A stretch of DNA of 64,000 bases from Brevibacillus composti (GCF_016406105.1 NZ_CP066308.1:2577501-2641500), one strand, 5' to 3'. Positions 18,160 through 26,961 are shown, counted from the stretch's first letter. Notes: generated by a model not told the origin, from the letters alone. Program-made: numbers and translations.

Positions 18160-18678
18160 TTAGAACATCAGGATGACGACCAACAGACCGCACAGGAAAC
18201 CGAGGCTTTTGTACATCTTTTCGTACCTGCTTTGTTCTGCGCGCGCTTCTTCTTCCAGACCGCGCAAATGGGTGACAGCCAGTCGCAAATGCTTCTCTTG
18301 GTCCGTTCGGTCGGAGGAGCCGAGCACCTGTCCCAGACTGATCAAGACATCCCGTTCTTGCTTCCGCAGCGCGGTCTGCGACCAGTGCGTTTCGATCGCG
18401 AGCCGAAGCGCTTCTTCCACGCTGGGAGCCCGTTCATCTCTCAGACTGTCCGACGCTGTCTGGAACATGCGGCCGATTTCTTCCGGCAGGCGGTTGCCCA
18501 CCTTATGGAGGGCGCGCTGCAGCGGCGTCAAGCCGTAGACGATCTCGGTCTCCAACATCTGCAGGCCGACCAATAGCGCTCGCAGCTGAACGGGACGAGA
18601 GGCGTAATACCGCCCGATCTGCCACCCGACCATGGAGGCGGAAAAGAGGATCAGCACCGCGCCTATCAGCTTGACCAT
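18160..18678 (-). CDS. spoIIIAB: Stage III sporulation protein AB
   Basis: Membrane protein of 172 residues with terminal helices (VKLIGAVLILFSASMVGWQI and the tail LGFLCGLLVVILMF) and a helical soluble middle related to type II secretion protein F. LLVGLQMLETEIVYGLTPLQ is a family signature. The ATG at 18678 follows GGGAGGAAG. It overlaps the end of spoIIIAA by 13 bases. The frame is open further upstream, but that part lies inside spoIIIAA and is not coding. Confidence 0.95.
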   Translation of the reverse strand: MVKLIGAVLILFSASMVGWQIGRYYASRPVQLRALLVGLQMLETEIVYGLTPLQRALHKVGNRLPEEIGRMFQTASDSLRDERAPSVEEALRLAIETHWSQTALRKQERDVLISLGQVLGSSDRTDQEKHLRLAVTHLRGLEEEARAEQSRYEKMYKSLGFLCGLLVVILMF

Positions 18679-19628
18679 GCCGCTTCCTCCCTCTGTACGG
18701 ACCGGAGATTCTGGTCGTAGATGCCTTGGATGGTTCCGACGCCGCGGGAACGATTCAGCACCAGGTAGCGGCTGAACACCCCGTTTTGCATCAATTTGCC
18801 GAGAGCCGGACGGCGTGCCACTTCTGCGACCTCCGCCCCGTGAGCCGAGCAGATGACGGACACTCCGGCGTGGATGGCTTCCCATACAGCCTCGCCGTCT
18901 TCCGGCCTGCCTACCTCGTCCACAATCAGCACATCGGGCGACATCGACCTGATCATCATCATCATTCCTGCCGCCTTCGGGCAGGCATCGAGCACGTCGG
19001 TGCGCGGCCCCACATCGCGCTGCGGCACACCGTTCAGGCATCCGGCCAGCTCAGAACGCTCGTCCACGATCCCCACCTTTCGGCTGGAAGACCATTCGTT
19101 CCCGTAGCTGATGCAGCGGGCGATATCGCGGAGCAGCGTCGTTTTGCCGCATTGGGGAGGAGAGATGATCAGCGTATTGTGGATGCGGCCGTCCTCGTAG
19201 AGATAGGGCAATACCTTGAGCGCCGCTCCTTTTTTCTCCCGGGCGATCCGGATGTTGAAGCTGGTCACGTCCCGGATTCCTTTGACCTCGCCCCTCTCCA
19301 GCACGACCTTGCCGGCAATCCCGATGCGATGGCCTCCCTGGACGGTGATGTAGCCGCGCTTCAACTCCTCCTCCAGGGTGTACAGCGAGTGCTGGCTGAT
19401 CAGGCTGAGCAGTTTGACCGCCTGCTCTTCCGGAAAGGACCAGCCCTGTCTGGCGTTGGCCGTCAATAACCCCGCCTGTGTAACGTAGCTCGATTGCTGT
19501 CCATACCTTATTTCCAGCGGCTGATTCTGCCGTAGGCGTATTTCCTCCAAATGCTCTCTGACGGCGGAGGGTAATGCAGTCAGAATGTTGCGGATGGTCG
19601 CCGGCAAAATCGCCATAATCTCTTTCAC
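18666..19628 (-). CDS. spoIIIAA: Stage III sporulation protein AA, AAA+ ATPase
   Basis: Cytoplasmic secretion-type ATPase that powers the SpoIIIA channel. The 320 residues show Walker A SPPQCGKTTLLRDIAR near residue 150, the Walker B region VLIVDEVGRPEDGEA, and ICSAHGAEVAEV downstream. The region RGYITVQGGHRIGIAGKVV is typical of SpoIIIAA. The start is the GTG at 19628 behind a run of six G; a longer frame to 19799 has no family match. It opens the operon, with a sigma-E-like promoter about 60 bases upstream. Confidence 0.96.
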   Translation of the reverse strand: MKEIMAILPATIRNILTALPSAVREHLEEIRLRQNQPLEIRYGQQSSYVTQAGLLTANARQGWSFPEEQAVKLLSLISQHSLYTLEEELKRGYITVQGGHRIGIAGKVVLERGEVKGIRDVTSFNIRIAREKKGAALKVLPYLYEDGRIHNTLIISPPQCGKTTLLRDIARCISYGNEWSSSRKVGIVDERSELAGCLNGVPQRDVGPRTDVLDACPKAAGMMMMIRSMSPDVLIVDEVGRPEDGEAVWEAIHAGVSVICSAHGAEVAEVARRPALGKLMQNGVFSRYLVLNRSRGVGTIQGIYDQNLRSVQREEAAWSS

Positions 19629-19686
19629 GGCATATCCCCCCTCGTGGTCAGTGGTTGTACGTCTTTGTCCACGTTGACTTACCTCC

Positions 19687-19717
19687 ATCCTATGCGCCGC
19701 TGGACGAGTATTATGCC
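19687..19717 (-). promoter_or_regulatory. Possible sigma-E promoter of spoIIIA
   Basis: Minus strand reads GGCATAAT (19710-19717), 15 bases, CATAGGAT (19687-19694). This resembles the mother-cell sigma-E pattern (ATA-type -35 and CATACA-type -10). The location just upstream of spoIIIAA fits known control of this operon. Hexamer match is partial. Confidence 0.45.
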
Positions 19718-19735
19718 TAAAACTGCTGTGGGGGC

Positions 19736-19755
19736 GAAGAAGTGTGTTTCCCTGC
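19736..19755. repeat. Single arm of the palindromic repeat family
   Basis: A 20-base stretch differs by one base from the left arm at 34449-34468 and ends in the same TGTTTCCCTGC. No inverted partner was found within the next 200 bases, so it looks like half an element or a degraded copy. It lies in the non-coding stretch between spoIIIAA and the CD1247-type gene. Confidence 0.55.
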
Positions 19756-19802
19756 GCTGCTTCCCTCAGGCCTCGGAAAACAGCCCCGGAAAACAGCAAA
19801 AA

Positions 19803-19863
19803 ACCCGGCTCTGTCTTGGCGCACTTCGGCCAAAAACCGAAGAGAGTGCCAACACAGCCAGGT
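19803..19863 (-). terminator. Long imperfect terminator hairpin
   Basis: CTGTCTTGGCGCACTTCGG (19811-19829) pairs imperfectly with CCGAAGAGAGTGCCAACACAG around 19837-19857. On the minus strand a run of six T follows. It closes the CD1247-type gene, whose stop is about 65 bases upstream. Confidence 0.7.
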
Positions 19864-19927
19864 TGCGGCGTTTACTATTTACTTGCTGAACAATTGCTGA
19901 ACTGCGAGTCGACTGGGCATCCCCCTG

Positions 19928-20425
19928 TTAGGTCGGGTTGATCGCTTCGTGCCCTCTCTCTTGAGGCATCTGCTCGAAAACGTAGTGGCGATCCCCTTCT
20001 TCGTCCTCCCCCTCCGGGAAGTAAAGAATTTCATGGCAGGATGGACACTCGATTTCGTACGATGCGATAACTTGATCATCTTCCGAATCGAGCTCATAAA
20101 CTGCCGCATCCTCATCGTCCTGTTCCGGGTAGTCGTCATCGAGCAGGATGGCTGTGTCATCGTCGCAGTCATCCACGATTGCGTACAGATCATCTTCATC
20201 GCCAAAGAGGTACAATTCCACATCATCCAGATCGTCGTCGATCGCCTCGACGTAATCCTCGGTTTCCTCGATTCTGGCGTGAAGCTCCCGGAACTGGCCG
20301 TACATATCGTCCATAATCTCGATCACTTCGGCCAGGATCTTGCCTTCATTGCTTCCTTGATTGACGTCCATGCCATCGGCCAAGCCTCGCAGATACGAAA
20401 TACGATTTGCCAACTGTTCCAGCAC
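19928..20425 (-). CDS. CD1247 N-terminal domain protein, acidic with zinc-binding tail
   Basis: A 165-residue cytoplasmic protein of unknown function. The N-terminal part (MLEQLANRISYLRGLADGM) is the small domain named after CD1247, found in many spore formers. The middle is strikingly acidic, with runs such as DDDLDDVELYLFGDEDD. A C-terminal CPSCHEILYFPEG is half of a zinc-ribbon-like motif; the second Cys pair is absent, so metal binding would need a dimer or His ligands. GGGGAGGG precedes the GTG at 20425. It lies between yqhV and spoIIIA, where sporulation-related genes are common. No function is claimed. Confidence 0.75.
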   Translation of the reverse strand: MLEQLANRISYLRGLADGMDVNQGSNEGKILAEVIEIMDDMYGQFRELHARIEETEDYVEAIDDDLDDVELYLFGDEDDLYAIVDDCDDDTAILLDDDYPEQDDEDAAVYELDSEDDQVIASYEIECPSCHEILYFPEGEDEEGDRHYVFEQMPQERGHEAINPT

Positions 20426-20503
20426 GCGGAACCCTCCCCTGTTCGTTTACTCCTGCTATTCTTCCCGAGTTTTGGGGTGGTTACTTACGTTTTGGCGTAG
20501 CCA

Positions 20504-20767
20504 TCATTTTCGAACACCGACGAAAATACAGACAATCCCGAGGAAAATCCACATGATTTTGGCAAAGCTGATCCGGTCCGACATGCCGATCAAACCGATC
20601 GTCGTCGTGGTCAGCAGTACCAGCGGACCCACAATCGCCAGCCCCGAGTTGATCAAGAGCGCCTTTTCCACCTGGTTTACCTTTAAAATGAACAGGGCAG
20701 CCAGCACCTCAATGCTCCCCGACATCATTCTGAGCGCCGCCATCCCGAGAATCGCCTTTTCCCACAT
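20504..20767 (-). CDS. yqhV: YqhV, DUF2619 membrane protein
   Basis: An 87-residue protein with three predicted membrane helices (about 18-30, 41-58, 66-84), ending IFLGIVCIFVGVRK. In B. subtilis yqhV lies between efp and spoIIIAA and is controlled in sporulation. Here the same spot has gained the CD1247-type gene and the comA-comB-UPF0756 block. The ATG at 20767 begins MWEKAILGMAALRMMSG, matching the family. The function is not known. Confidence 0.85.
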   Translation of the reverse strand: MWEKAILGMAALRMMSGSIEVLAALFILKVNQVEKALLINSGLAIVGPLVLLTTTTIGLIGMSDRISFAKIMWIFLGIVCIFVGVRK

Positions 20768-20916
20768 CGCTCATGCCCTCCTCTCCCTTTACTCTATGCC
20801 CGTCCTCCACCGATTCATCACTCAAGCTGGGCACTTGCCTACAGGGCGATGGCTCACTTCCTGGCAAAACCGCACATAGACTAAAGCAAACGCCTAGAAG
20901 AAAAGAGGAAACTGCC

Positions 20917-21738
20917 ATGTTTAACCGAGATCTTCCCTTCTGGCCTGCAGCGTGGACCGACCCGTCCCAAAGCAGGCAAGAAAAGCCGCGAGCAACCGGA
21001 CTAACCATGGTAATCGACAAAGGCCTGGGCCGCGCCGCTTTCTGCGATCTGATGGAGCTGGCCGCACCCTTTATCGATATATACAAACTGGGCTTCGGCA
21101 CCTCGGCCTTGTACCCTCATAAATTCCTGCAGCAAAAGGTGGAAGAGGCCAAAGCGTGGAATCTGCACATCATGCCGGGCGGCACGCTGTTTGAAATCGC
21201 CCTCCGCCACTCCTCCCTGGAGGAATACTTGAAGCAAGTCAAGTCCATCGGCTTTAACGCCGTGGAGATTTCTGACGGCACATTTCCTCTCTCACCGGAG
21301 CTCCGCAAAAGGGCCATCGCCACCGCTGTTGATGCCGATCTCGTCGTCTACTCGGAATTTGGAAAAAAAGCAGCCGATTTCCGCGCGGAGCAAGAGGACT
21401 TGCTCCAAACCCTGGAGGCTGATCTGGCGGCGGGTGCCAGTTATGTCATCGTCGAGGCCCGCGAGAGCGGAAACGTAGGGGTGTTTGACGCGCGGGGAAA
21501 AGTGGAGGAGCGCTATTTGCGGGACATCCATCAAGCCGCCGGCAAAAATGCGGCCCGGCTCATCTGGGAGGCCCCCCAAAAGGAACAGCAGGTGGCCCTG
21601 ATCAAGACCTTGGGAACGGACGTCAATCTGGGGAATATCGCCGGCGGGGATGTTCTCGCTGTCGAAACGCTGCGGAGGGGGCTGAGAGGCGATACGGCTG
21701 CGATGTTTGCCGAGAGGAGGACAGCGGCGTGCGAATAG
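20917..21738 (+). CDS. comA: Phosphosulfolactate synthase
   Basis: ComA adds sulfite to phosphoenolpyruvate, giving (2R)-phospho-3-sulfolactate. The 273 residues form a TIM-barrel protein with GLTMVIDKGLGR, IDIYKLGFGTSALYP, NAVEISDGTFPLSPE and VIVEARESGNVGVFD, all typical of ComA/YitC proteins. The start is the ATG at 20917 behind AAGAGGAAA; upstream in-frame codons to 20773 have no family match. It overlaps comB by 10 bases. In archaea the pathway leads to coenzyme M; in bacilli it supplies sulfolactate stored in spores, the more likely role here. Confidence 0.92.
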   Translation: MFNRDLPFWPAAWTDPSQSRQEKPRATGLTMVIDKGLGRAAFCDLMELAAPFIDIYKLGFGTSALYPHKFLQQKVEEAKAWNLHIMPGGTLFEIALRHSSLEEYLKQVKSIGFNAVEISDGTFPLSPELRKRAIATAVDADLVVYSEFGKKAADFRAEQEDLLQTLEADLAAGASYVIVEARESGNVGVFDARGKVEERYLRDIHQAAGKNAARLIWEAPQKEQQVALIKTLGTDVNLGNIAGGDVLAVETLRRGLRGDTAAMFAERRTAACE

Positions 21739-22445
21739 ATGTCGTTCCCACGGTAGAGGAGATCCGTCATGAACAGATTGGCAACCGCGTCGTGATCGTC
21801 ATCGATGTGCTGCGTGCCTCCAGCACGATCGTCACGGCGCTGGGTACCGGCTTTGAAGCCGTGATTCCCGTCGAGACGATCGGCCAGGCGCAGGCGCTCC
21901 GAACGAACGCGAACTTCCTCGCCGGCGAGAGACATTGCCGCAAGATTGCCGATTTCCACTACAACAACTCTCCCACCCAGATCGCCAGTCACCCGCATCC
22001 GGGCAGCGAGCTGGTTCTCACCACCACCAACGGGACGCGCGCCATTCAAAAGGCGGAGCGTGCCGCCTGTCTTTTGATCGGCTGTTTTCTCAATGCCAGC
22101 GCATGCATCCAGCACGCGCTGGCACGCCACCTGGACATCACGCTCTACTGTGCCGGCACTCGCTCGGAATTTGCCCTGGAAGACGGACTGGCGGCAGGGC
22201 TCTTGATCCATTTGGCCCAGAACCGGCAGCCCCAGATCCAGCTTTGCGATCTCGGAGAAGCCCTCAGGGCCAGCTATCTGCATGTCTCCGCCAGACTGCC
22301 CGAGGTGTTGCCGCATACGACGACGGGTAAGAGATTGGTCCAGCACCATTTTCAGGCGGATCTCGCCTTTTGCGCCCAGATTGACCGCTACCAACTGGTC
22401 CCCATCGTAAAGGAGAGACGCATACTCCCCCTCCTCGTCTCATAA
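21729..22445 (+). CDS. comB: 2-phosphosulfolactate phosphatase
   Basis: ComB removes the phosphate from phosphosulfolactate to give sulfolactate, using Mg2+. The 238 residues carry VVIVIDVLRASSTIVTALG, ERHCRKIADFHYNNSPTQI, LVLTTTNGTRAIQKA and CAGTRSEFALEDGLAAG, the ComB landmarks. The GTG at 21729 lies inside the last codons of comA, so the two are translated together. No comC (sulfolactate dehydrogenase) or coenzyme M genes are present here, which favours sulfolactate as the end product. Confidence 0.92.
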   Translation: MRIDVVPTVEEIRHEQIGNRVVIVIDVLRASSTIVTALGTGFEAVIPVETIGQAQALRTNANFLAGERHCRKIADFHYNNSPTQIASHPHPGSELVLTTTNGTRAIQKAERAACLLIGCFLNASACIQHALARHLDITLYCAGTRSEFALEDGLAAGLLIHLAQNRQPQIQLCDLGEALRASYLHVSARLPEVLPHTTTGKRLVQHHFQADLAFCAQIDRYQLVPIVKERRILPLLVS

Positions 22446-22481
22446 AGTGGAAGAAGACTAGGGACGTGGACAGGGGTTTTG

Positions 22482-22949
22482 ATGACAATGGTATCTGGGG
22501 AAATCATGCTTGTCATCCTGATCGTCATAGGCCTTATCGGGCGATCGCCGATCATCGCTACAGCAGCCAGCATCCTGCTTGTCTTAAAATTGACTTCATT
22601 GGAGCGTCTCTTTCCTGTCGTCGAGAGGCGCGGCCTCGAGCTTGGCCTTCTCTTTCTGACCATCTCCGTGCTCGTACCGTTTGCCAGTGAAAAGATCTCC
22701 TGGCGGGACATCACGCCGCTGTTTACGACGGCAATCGGAATGATGGCGCTGGCAGGCGGAGCGATTGCGACGTGGATGAACGGCAAGGGTCTCGACCTGC
22801 TGCGGACCGAGCCGTCCATCATCGTCGGTCTGGTCATCGGCTCCATCATCGGCATCGTCTTTTTGCGAGGCATCCCGGTCGGGCCGCTGATGGCCGCCGG
22901 GATTACCGCCTTTGTTCTAAAGCTGTGGGATTTATTCGGCGGCCGCTGA
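22482..22949 (+). CDS. UPF0756 (DUF441) membrane protein YtwI-like
   Basis: A 155-residue protein with four predicted helices ([69 protein letters not shown]). The order and the motif [18 protein letters not shown] place it in the UPF0756 family, whose function is unknown. It is read 36 bases after comB and may be transcribed with it. Three near starts exist (TTG 22479, ATG 22482, ATG 22488); AGGGG 5 bases before 22482 favours that one. Confidence 0.85.
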   Translation: MTMVSGEIMLVILIVIGLIGRSPIIATAASILLVLKLTSLERLFPVVERRGLELGLLFLTISVLVPFASEKISWRDITPLFTTAIGMMALAGGAIATWMNGKGLDLLRTEPSIIVGLVIGSIIGIVFLRGIPVGPLMAAGITAFVLKLWDLFGGR

Positions 22950-23030
22950 TCCGGCTACGGTGAGAACTGGCCTTTCGCTGAGCTGACGGGTTACACCGGC
23001 TTGGGATGGACGAAAAAGACAGCTATAAAA

Positions 23031-23060
23031 AAAGCTGTACCCGATGAGGTACAGCTTTCT
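23031..23060. terminator. Bidirectional terminator between the UPF0756 gene and efp
   Basis: Perfect 11-base stem AAAGCTGTACC/GGTACAGCTTT at 23031-23041 and 23048-23058, loop of 6. T-rich sequence follows on the plus strand, and A-rich sequence precedes it for the minus strand. It serves the two converging transcripts. Confidence 0.88.
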
Positions 23061-23106
23061 TCTTTCCCCCGAAGCGCGATGCCGGCGGGGGCTTTTAGGA
23101 TTCTCG

Positions 23107-23664
23107 TTATGCGCGGGACACGTATGCTTCGGAACGTGTATCGATGATCAGTTTGTCTCCTTGTTCGACGAAAAGCGGTACGTTTACCACGAAACCTGTT
23201 TCCAGGGTTGCTTTTTTCGTAACGTTGGAGGCAGTGTCTCCTTTTACACCCGGCTCACACTCGACAACCGTCAGTTCCACAGTATTCGGCAGCTGAACCC
23301 CGAGGGTCTCGCCATTGTACTGCATGATTTGCACGTTCATGTTTTCCTTCAGGAACTTCAGCTCACGCTCGATCTGTTTGCTGGTGAAAGTCAGCTGCTC
23401 GTAGGTCTCCGTGTTCATGAAGGTATGATCGTCGCCGCTCGCATACAGGTATTGCATGGTAGAGGTTTCGATACGGGCAGGATTTACTTTTTCACCGCCG
23501 CGGAACGTCATCTCGGTCACGTTGCCGCTGCGCAGGTTACGCAGTTTGGAACGGACAAAAGCCGCGCCCTTCCCTGGCTTTACGTGTTGAAATTCCAATA
23601 CTTGGTAAATATCGCCATCTACTTCGATGGTTAAGCCGGTACGAAAATCGTTAACAGAGATCAT
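23107..23664 (-). CDS. efp: Translation elongation factor P
   Basis: Relieves ribosome stalling at polyproline. The 185 residues have three beta-barrel domains. [16 protein letters not shown] around residue 30 holds the Lys at the loop tip that is modified in many bacteria; the bacillar type has Lys here, as seen. The C-terminal signature [17 protein letters not shown] is present. It lies about 40 bases after yqhT, the normal partner. Upstream in the chromosome come yqhT and aroQ. Confidence 0.97.
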   Translation of the reverse strand: MISVNDFRTGLTIEVDGDIYQVLEFQHVKPGKGAAFVRSKLRNLRSGNVTEMTFRGGEKVNPARIETSTMQYLYASGDDHTFMNTETYEQLTFTSKQIERELKFLKENMNVQIMQYNGETLGVQLPNTVELTVVECEPGVKGDTASNVTKKATLETGFVVNVPLFVEQGDKLIIDTRSEAYVSRA

Positions 23665-23705
23665 GTTTGTCCTCCCAAATCAACAAATAACACAAATAGT
23701 ATAAA

Positions 23706-24776
23706 TTAGACGGGCAAAATGAGCAACTCTTTCGTCGACTGGGTCAACACCTCATGCCCCTCTTCCGTAATAAGGACATCGTCTTCGATGCGGACGCCGC
23801 CCAGCCCGCTCACATAGATGCCCGGCTCCATCGTCACCAGCATGCCTGGCTCCAGGACGAACGGACTGACCGTGGACAAATTGGGCAGCTCATGCACGTC
23901 CATGCCGAGCCCGTGGCCGGCGCTGTGTCCGTAAGCGTCGCCATAGCCGGCAGCCGTAATGATGTCGCGCGTCACGGCATCTGCTTCTTTTCCGGTGATG
24001 CCCGGCCGGAGCGCATTCACACCGGCGATTTGCGCCTTGAGCACGATGTCGTAGATTTCTTTCATCTTGGCGCTGGGCTCCCCTACTGCTACTGTGCGCG
24101 TAATATCGGAATTGTACCCCTGGAACTGGGCACCGAAATCGAGCGTGACCAGCTCGCCCGCCTGGATCAGCTTTTCGCTCGCGCGTCCGTGCGGCAGGGC
24201 TCCGCGCGGGCCGGATGCGACGATGATGTCAAAGCCTATGCCCGAGGCCCCTTGCCTCCGCATGAAAAACTCAAGCTCCAGGGCGATGTCGCTCTCGCTG
24301 ACACCCGGCTTGATGTAGCCGAGGATATGCTGGAAGGCATCATCGGCGATTTTTACCGCTTTGCGAACGATCTCTACCTCGGACGCCTCTTTATACATCC
24401 GCAGTTTTTCCAGAACTCCGCTGGTCGGAACCAGCTCTACGCCGTCAAAGGCTTGGCTCCACTCCGCATAGGAGCCGTAGGACAGGCTGCTCTCAAAAGC
24501 AAGCCGCTTGACGCCAGCCTGCTTCAGCACTTGGGCGATGGCTTCGACCGCCTTGCGCTGGTTGTTGACGACAGTAAAATCCGGGCATTGTTCCTGAGCT
24601 TGATCGATGTAGCGGAAGTCTGTAACCAAAAACGCATCTTTTTCCGTCACGATGACCCAGCCTGTCGATCCGGTAAAACCGCTCAGGTAGCGGCGGTTTA
24701 CGTCTCTTTCCGTAATCAGCGCATCGGCACCGATATTCGCAAGGGCATCACGCAATTTGTTCAGGCGGTTTTGCAT
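23706..24776 (-). CDS. yqhT: Xaa-Pro dipeptidase (M24 family) YqhT
   Basis: Cytoplasmic two-metal aminopeptidase that cleaves X-Pro bonds. The 356 residues contain the N-terminal creatinase-like domain and the pita-bread catalytic domain. Metal ligands are visible: Asp pair in TLDFGAQFQGYNSDITRTV, His in GHSAGHGLGMDVHE, Glu in TMEPGIYV and RIEDDVLITEEG. The ATG at 24776 gives the conserved MQNRLNKLRDAL; a longer frame to 24866 lies partly over the aroQ end. The aroQ-yqhT-efp order is conserved. Confidence 0.93.
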   Translation of the reverse strand: MQNRLNKLRDALANIGADALITERDVNRRYLSGFTGSTGWVIVTEKDAFLVTDFRYIDQAQEQCPDFTVVNNQRKAVEAIAQVLKQAGVKRLAFESSLSYGSYAEWSQAFDGVELVPTSGVLEKLRMYKEASEVEIVRKAVKIADDAFQHILGYIKPGVSESDIALELEFFMRRQGASGIGFDIIVASGPRGALPHGRASEKLIQAGELVTLDFGAQFQGYNSDITRTVAVGEPSAKMKEIYDIVLKAQIAGVNALRPGITGKEADAVTRDIITAAGYGDAYGHSAGHGLGMDVHELPNLSTVSPFVLEPGMLVTMEPGIYVSGLGGVRIEDDVLITEEGHEVLTQSTKELLILPV

Positions 24777-24823
24777 TTTCCTCTCCCTTTCTTCGCCAGC
24801 TCCCTCTTCTTCAGGAGCCGTTT

Positions 24824-25264
24824 TTATTTGCTTTGCACTCTGGCGGCCAATGACCGCAGGGCCCATTCATACCCGTCGATTCCCAGGCCGACGATTTGTC
24901 CGATCACCACAGGGGCGATCACGGACGTGTGGCGAAACTCCTCCCGTTTATGCACATTGGAGATATGCACCTCGATCGTGGGAATTTCCACAGCCGCCAA
25001 GGCGTCCCGTATGGCGTAGCTGTAATGGGTGAAGGCTCCGGGATTGATGATAATGCCGTTATGTACGCCCTTGGCCCGGTGAATGGCATCGATCAGGTCA
25101 CCCTCGTGATTGGATTGGCAATGCTCCAGATGTCCGTCCCATTCCTGCATGACCTTCTCCAGCCGCTTGACCACATCCTGCAGGGTCTCACGGCCGTAAA
25201 CCTCCGGCTCCCGCTTGCCCAGCAGATTGAGATTGGGCCCATTTAACAGCAGGATCGACAACAT
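24824..25264 (-). CDS. aroQ: 3-dehydroquinate dehydratase, type II
   Basis: Third step of the shikimate pathway. The 146 residues include GPNLNLLGKREPEVYG at the start (Arg and Tyr of the active site), NPGAFTHYSYAIRDAL, and VHISNVHKREEFRH with the catalytic His. YqhS is the B. subtilis name. The ATG at 25264 is at the very start of the conserved region. It is followed after 47 bases by yqhT. Shikimate kinase aroK lies elsewhere in the window (43740). Confidence 0.96.
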   Translation of the reverse strand: MLSILLLNGPNLNLLGKREPEVYGRETLQDVVKRLEKVMQEWDGHLEHCQSNHEGDLIDAIHRAKGVHNGIIINPGAFTHYSYAIRDALAAVEIPTIEVHISNVHKREEFRHTSVIAPVVIGQIVGLGIDGYEWALRSLAARVQSK

Positions 25265-25356
25265 GTTTCATACCTCCCTTATGCCTTTCCGGTTCTCTTG
25301 TAAAAACAATTTTACTAGAGAGTAATTTTACCATACGGGACGTGATCTTGACAGCA

Positions 25357-25857
25357 TCAGGCTTCATCCGACTGTTCCAGCGTCACGGTCATCCCGACAA
25401 ACAAGCCGTAGGAAAGATACCAGAAGAGTTCCGTGCTCAAGGTCGCTTGATCCCAGTTGCCGATGCGGAAGAAAAAACCGGCAACCACCAGCAGCATCAG
25501 TCCGTACAAGAGGCCGCTCCACCAAAAGCGGGTGCGGCGGAACAGCAAGGAGTAGACAAAAATAGCGAGCAAGCTCTCAAAGAACAGCAAAATGGCGCCG
25601 AGGAAAATCGCGGACCAGGTATCCTCATTCGTGACGCCGAGAAAAGGACGGGCAAACGCGCCTACCCCATATGGCGTAAAGTTGAGGAAATGGGCCGTCA
25701 GGCGGAACACTCCCCAAAAAATCGTCCCCCAAAATGCCAACTCCACGATCCTGGAAGCGGAAAAGGGACGGACGTTGACAGACTCCTCCGGCCGCGCTTC
25801 CTCTCGATCGTCTGCAGGACTTCTTCGCAAAAAGGCTCTCGTTTTCGTCGTGCTCAT
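25357..25857 (-). CDS. yqhR: YqhR family membrane protein
   Basis: A 166-residue protein with a charged N-terminal tail of about 35 residues and four membrane helices (from RIVELAFWGTIFWGVFRL to FWYLSYGLFVGMTVTL). Motifs such as NFTPYGVGAFARPFLG and WSAIFLGAILLFFESL match YqhR, of unknown function. The ATG at 25857 is supported by its sequence start MSTTKTRAF; an upstream in-frame start adds ten unrelated residues. It lies head to head with yqhQ as in B. subtilis. Confidence 0.85.
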   Translation of the reverse strand: MSTTKTRAFLRRSPADDREEARPEESVNVRPFSASRIVELAFWGTIFWGVFRLTAHFLNFTPYGVGAFARPFLGVTNEDTWSAIFLGAILLFFESLLAIFVYSLLFRRTRFWWSGLLYGLMLLVVAGFFFRIGNWDQATLSTELFWYLSYGLFVGMTVTLEQSDEA

Positions 25858-25995
25858 ACCTATCACCTCTGTCCCTAGTATGTGCAAAGCCTGCCGCTTT
25901 CACTAGCAGCTGGAGCGGATGGCCCGGTGATTTGATCTGCCAGTAGCCTGCACGCTTCGTTTCCGTTAGAATATGAAGTAAGGATGGTGATAGGA

Positions 25996-26931
25996 TTGGC
26001 GCAACAAAACGTTCCCAGCTACGGCGGTCAAGCCGTCATTGAAGGCGTCATGTTCGGCGGTAAGCAAATAACCGTCACAGCGATACGCAGAAAAAGCCAA
26101 GAAATCGAATACTTTGAAGCACCCCGGACAGAGTTTCCATGGGTCAGGGCCTTGAAAAAGATTCCCTTTATCCGCGGAATCGTCGGGCTGATCGAAGCAA
26201 GCGCCAACGGAGCCAAACACTTGAACTTTGCCTCCGACCGTTACAGCACAGAATCAGACGAGGAAGTCTCGACAGGACCATCGCGGATGCAAATGATTTT
26301 TGGAGTGGCTGTCGTAGGCATTCTTTCGTTTCTCTTTGGAAAATTTGTATTTACGCTGATTCCGGTGTTCCTGGCCGATTTTCTCCTGGGAAAATGGGTG
26401 CCGGATGGAATCGCCCAAAATCTGGCTGAAGGTGTCATCAAGCTGATCCTGCTCCTCGGCTACATCTTGGCCATTGCCCAAGCCCCCTTGATCAAAAGGC
26501 TTTTTCAGTACCACGGCGCGGAGCACAAGGTGATTAATGCCTACGAATCCGGGGTAGACTTAACCGTAGAGAATGTGCAAAAATTTTCCACCCTGCATTA
26601 CCGTTGCGGGAGCAGCTTTTTGATTTTCACCGTGATCATCGGTGTCGTCATCTACTCCCTCTTCACGTATGAAACATTGTGGGACCGCGTCGTTCAACGG
26701 ATCGTCCTCCTCCCGGTCGTCATTGGGGTGTCGTATGAATTCCTCCAGTGGACCAATAAATTGCGGGACACTCCGGTCCTGCGCTACTTGGGATATCCGG
26801 GTCTGTGGCTGCAAAGAATCACCACGCGGGAACCGGACGACAGTCAAGTCGAGGTTGCCATCGCGGCCTTTGAACAAATGCGCAAGCGCGATCTTGAGAT
26901 CAAGGAGCAAGGGTTGGTTTCCGCAGGATAA
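25996..26931 (+). CDS. yqhQ: YqhQ, DUF1385 membrane protein
   Basis: A membrane protein of 311 residues. It begins with NVPSYGGQAVIEGVMFGGK, the DUF1385 hallmark, and continues with FQYHGAEHKVINAYESG and LHYRCGSSFLIFTVII, also highly conserved. About four to five helices are seen between 100 and 240. The His/Cys-rich loop hints at metal binding but the role is unknown. The start is either TTG 25996 (GGTGATAGGA in front) or ATG 25984; the first is preferred. yqhP follows after 30 bases. Confidence 0.88.
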   Translation: MAQQNVPSYGGQAVIEGVMFGGKQITVTAIRRKSQEIEYFEAPRTEFPWVRALKKIPFIRGIVGLIEASANGAKHLNFASDRYSTESDEEVSTGPSRMQMIFGVAVVGILSFLFGKFVFTLIPVFLADFLLGKWVPDGIAQNLAEGVIKLILLLGYILAIAQAPLIKRLFQYHGAEHKVINAYESGVDLTVENVQKFSTLHYRCGSSFLIFTVIIGVVIYSLFTYETLWDRVVQRIVLLPVVIGVSYEFLQWTNKLRDTPVLRYLGYPGLWLQRITTREPDDSQVEVAIAAFEQMRKRDLEIKEQGLVSAG

Positions 26932-26961
26932 GGCATTTTCAAAATGATGAGGTGAGGCGCT

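Noticed and set aside
18679-19041. Upstream extension of the spoIIIAB frame
   Set aside because: It lies wholly inside spoIIIAA in another frame and has no membrane-protein character.
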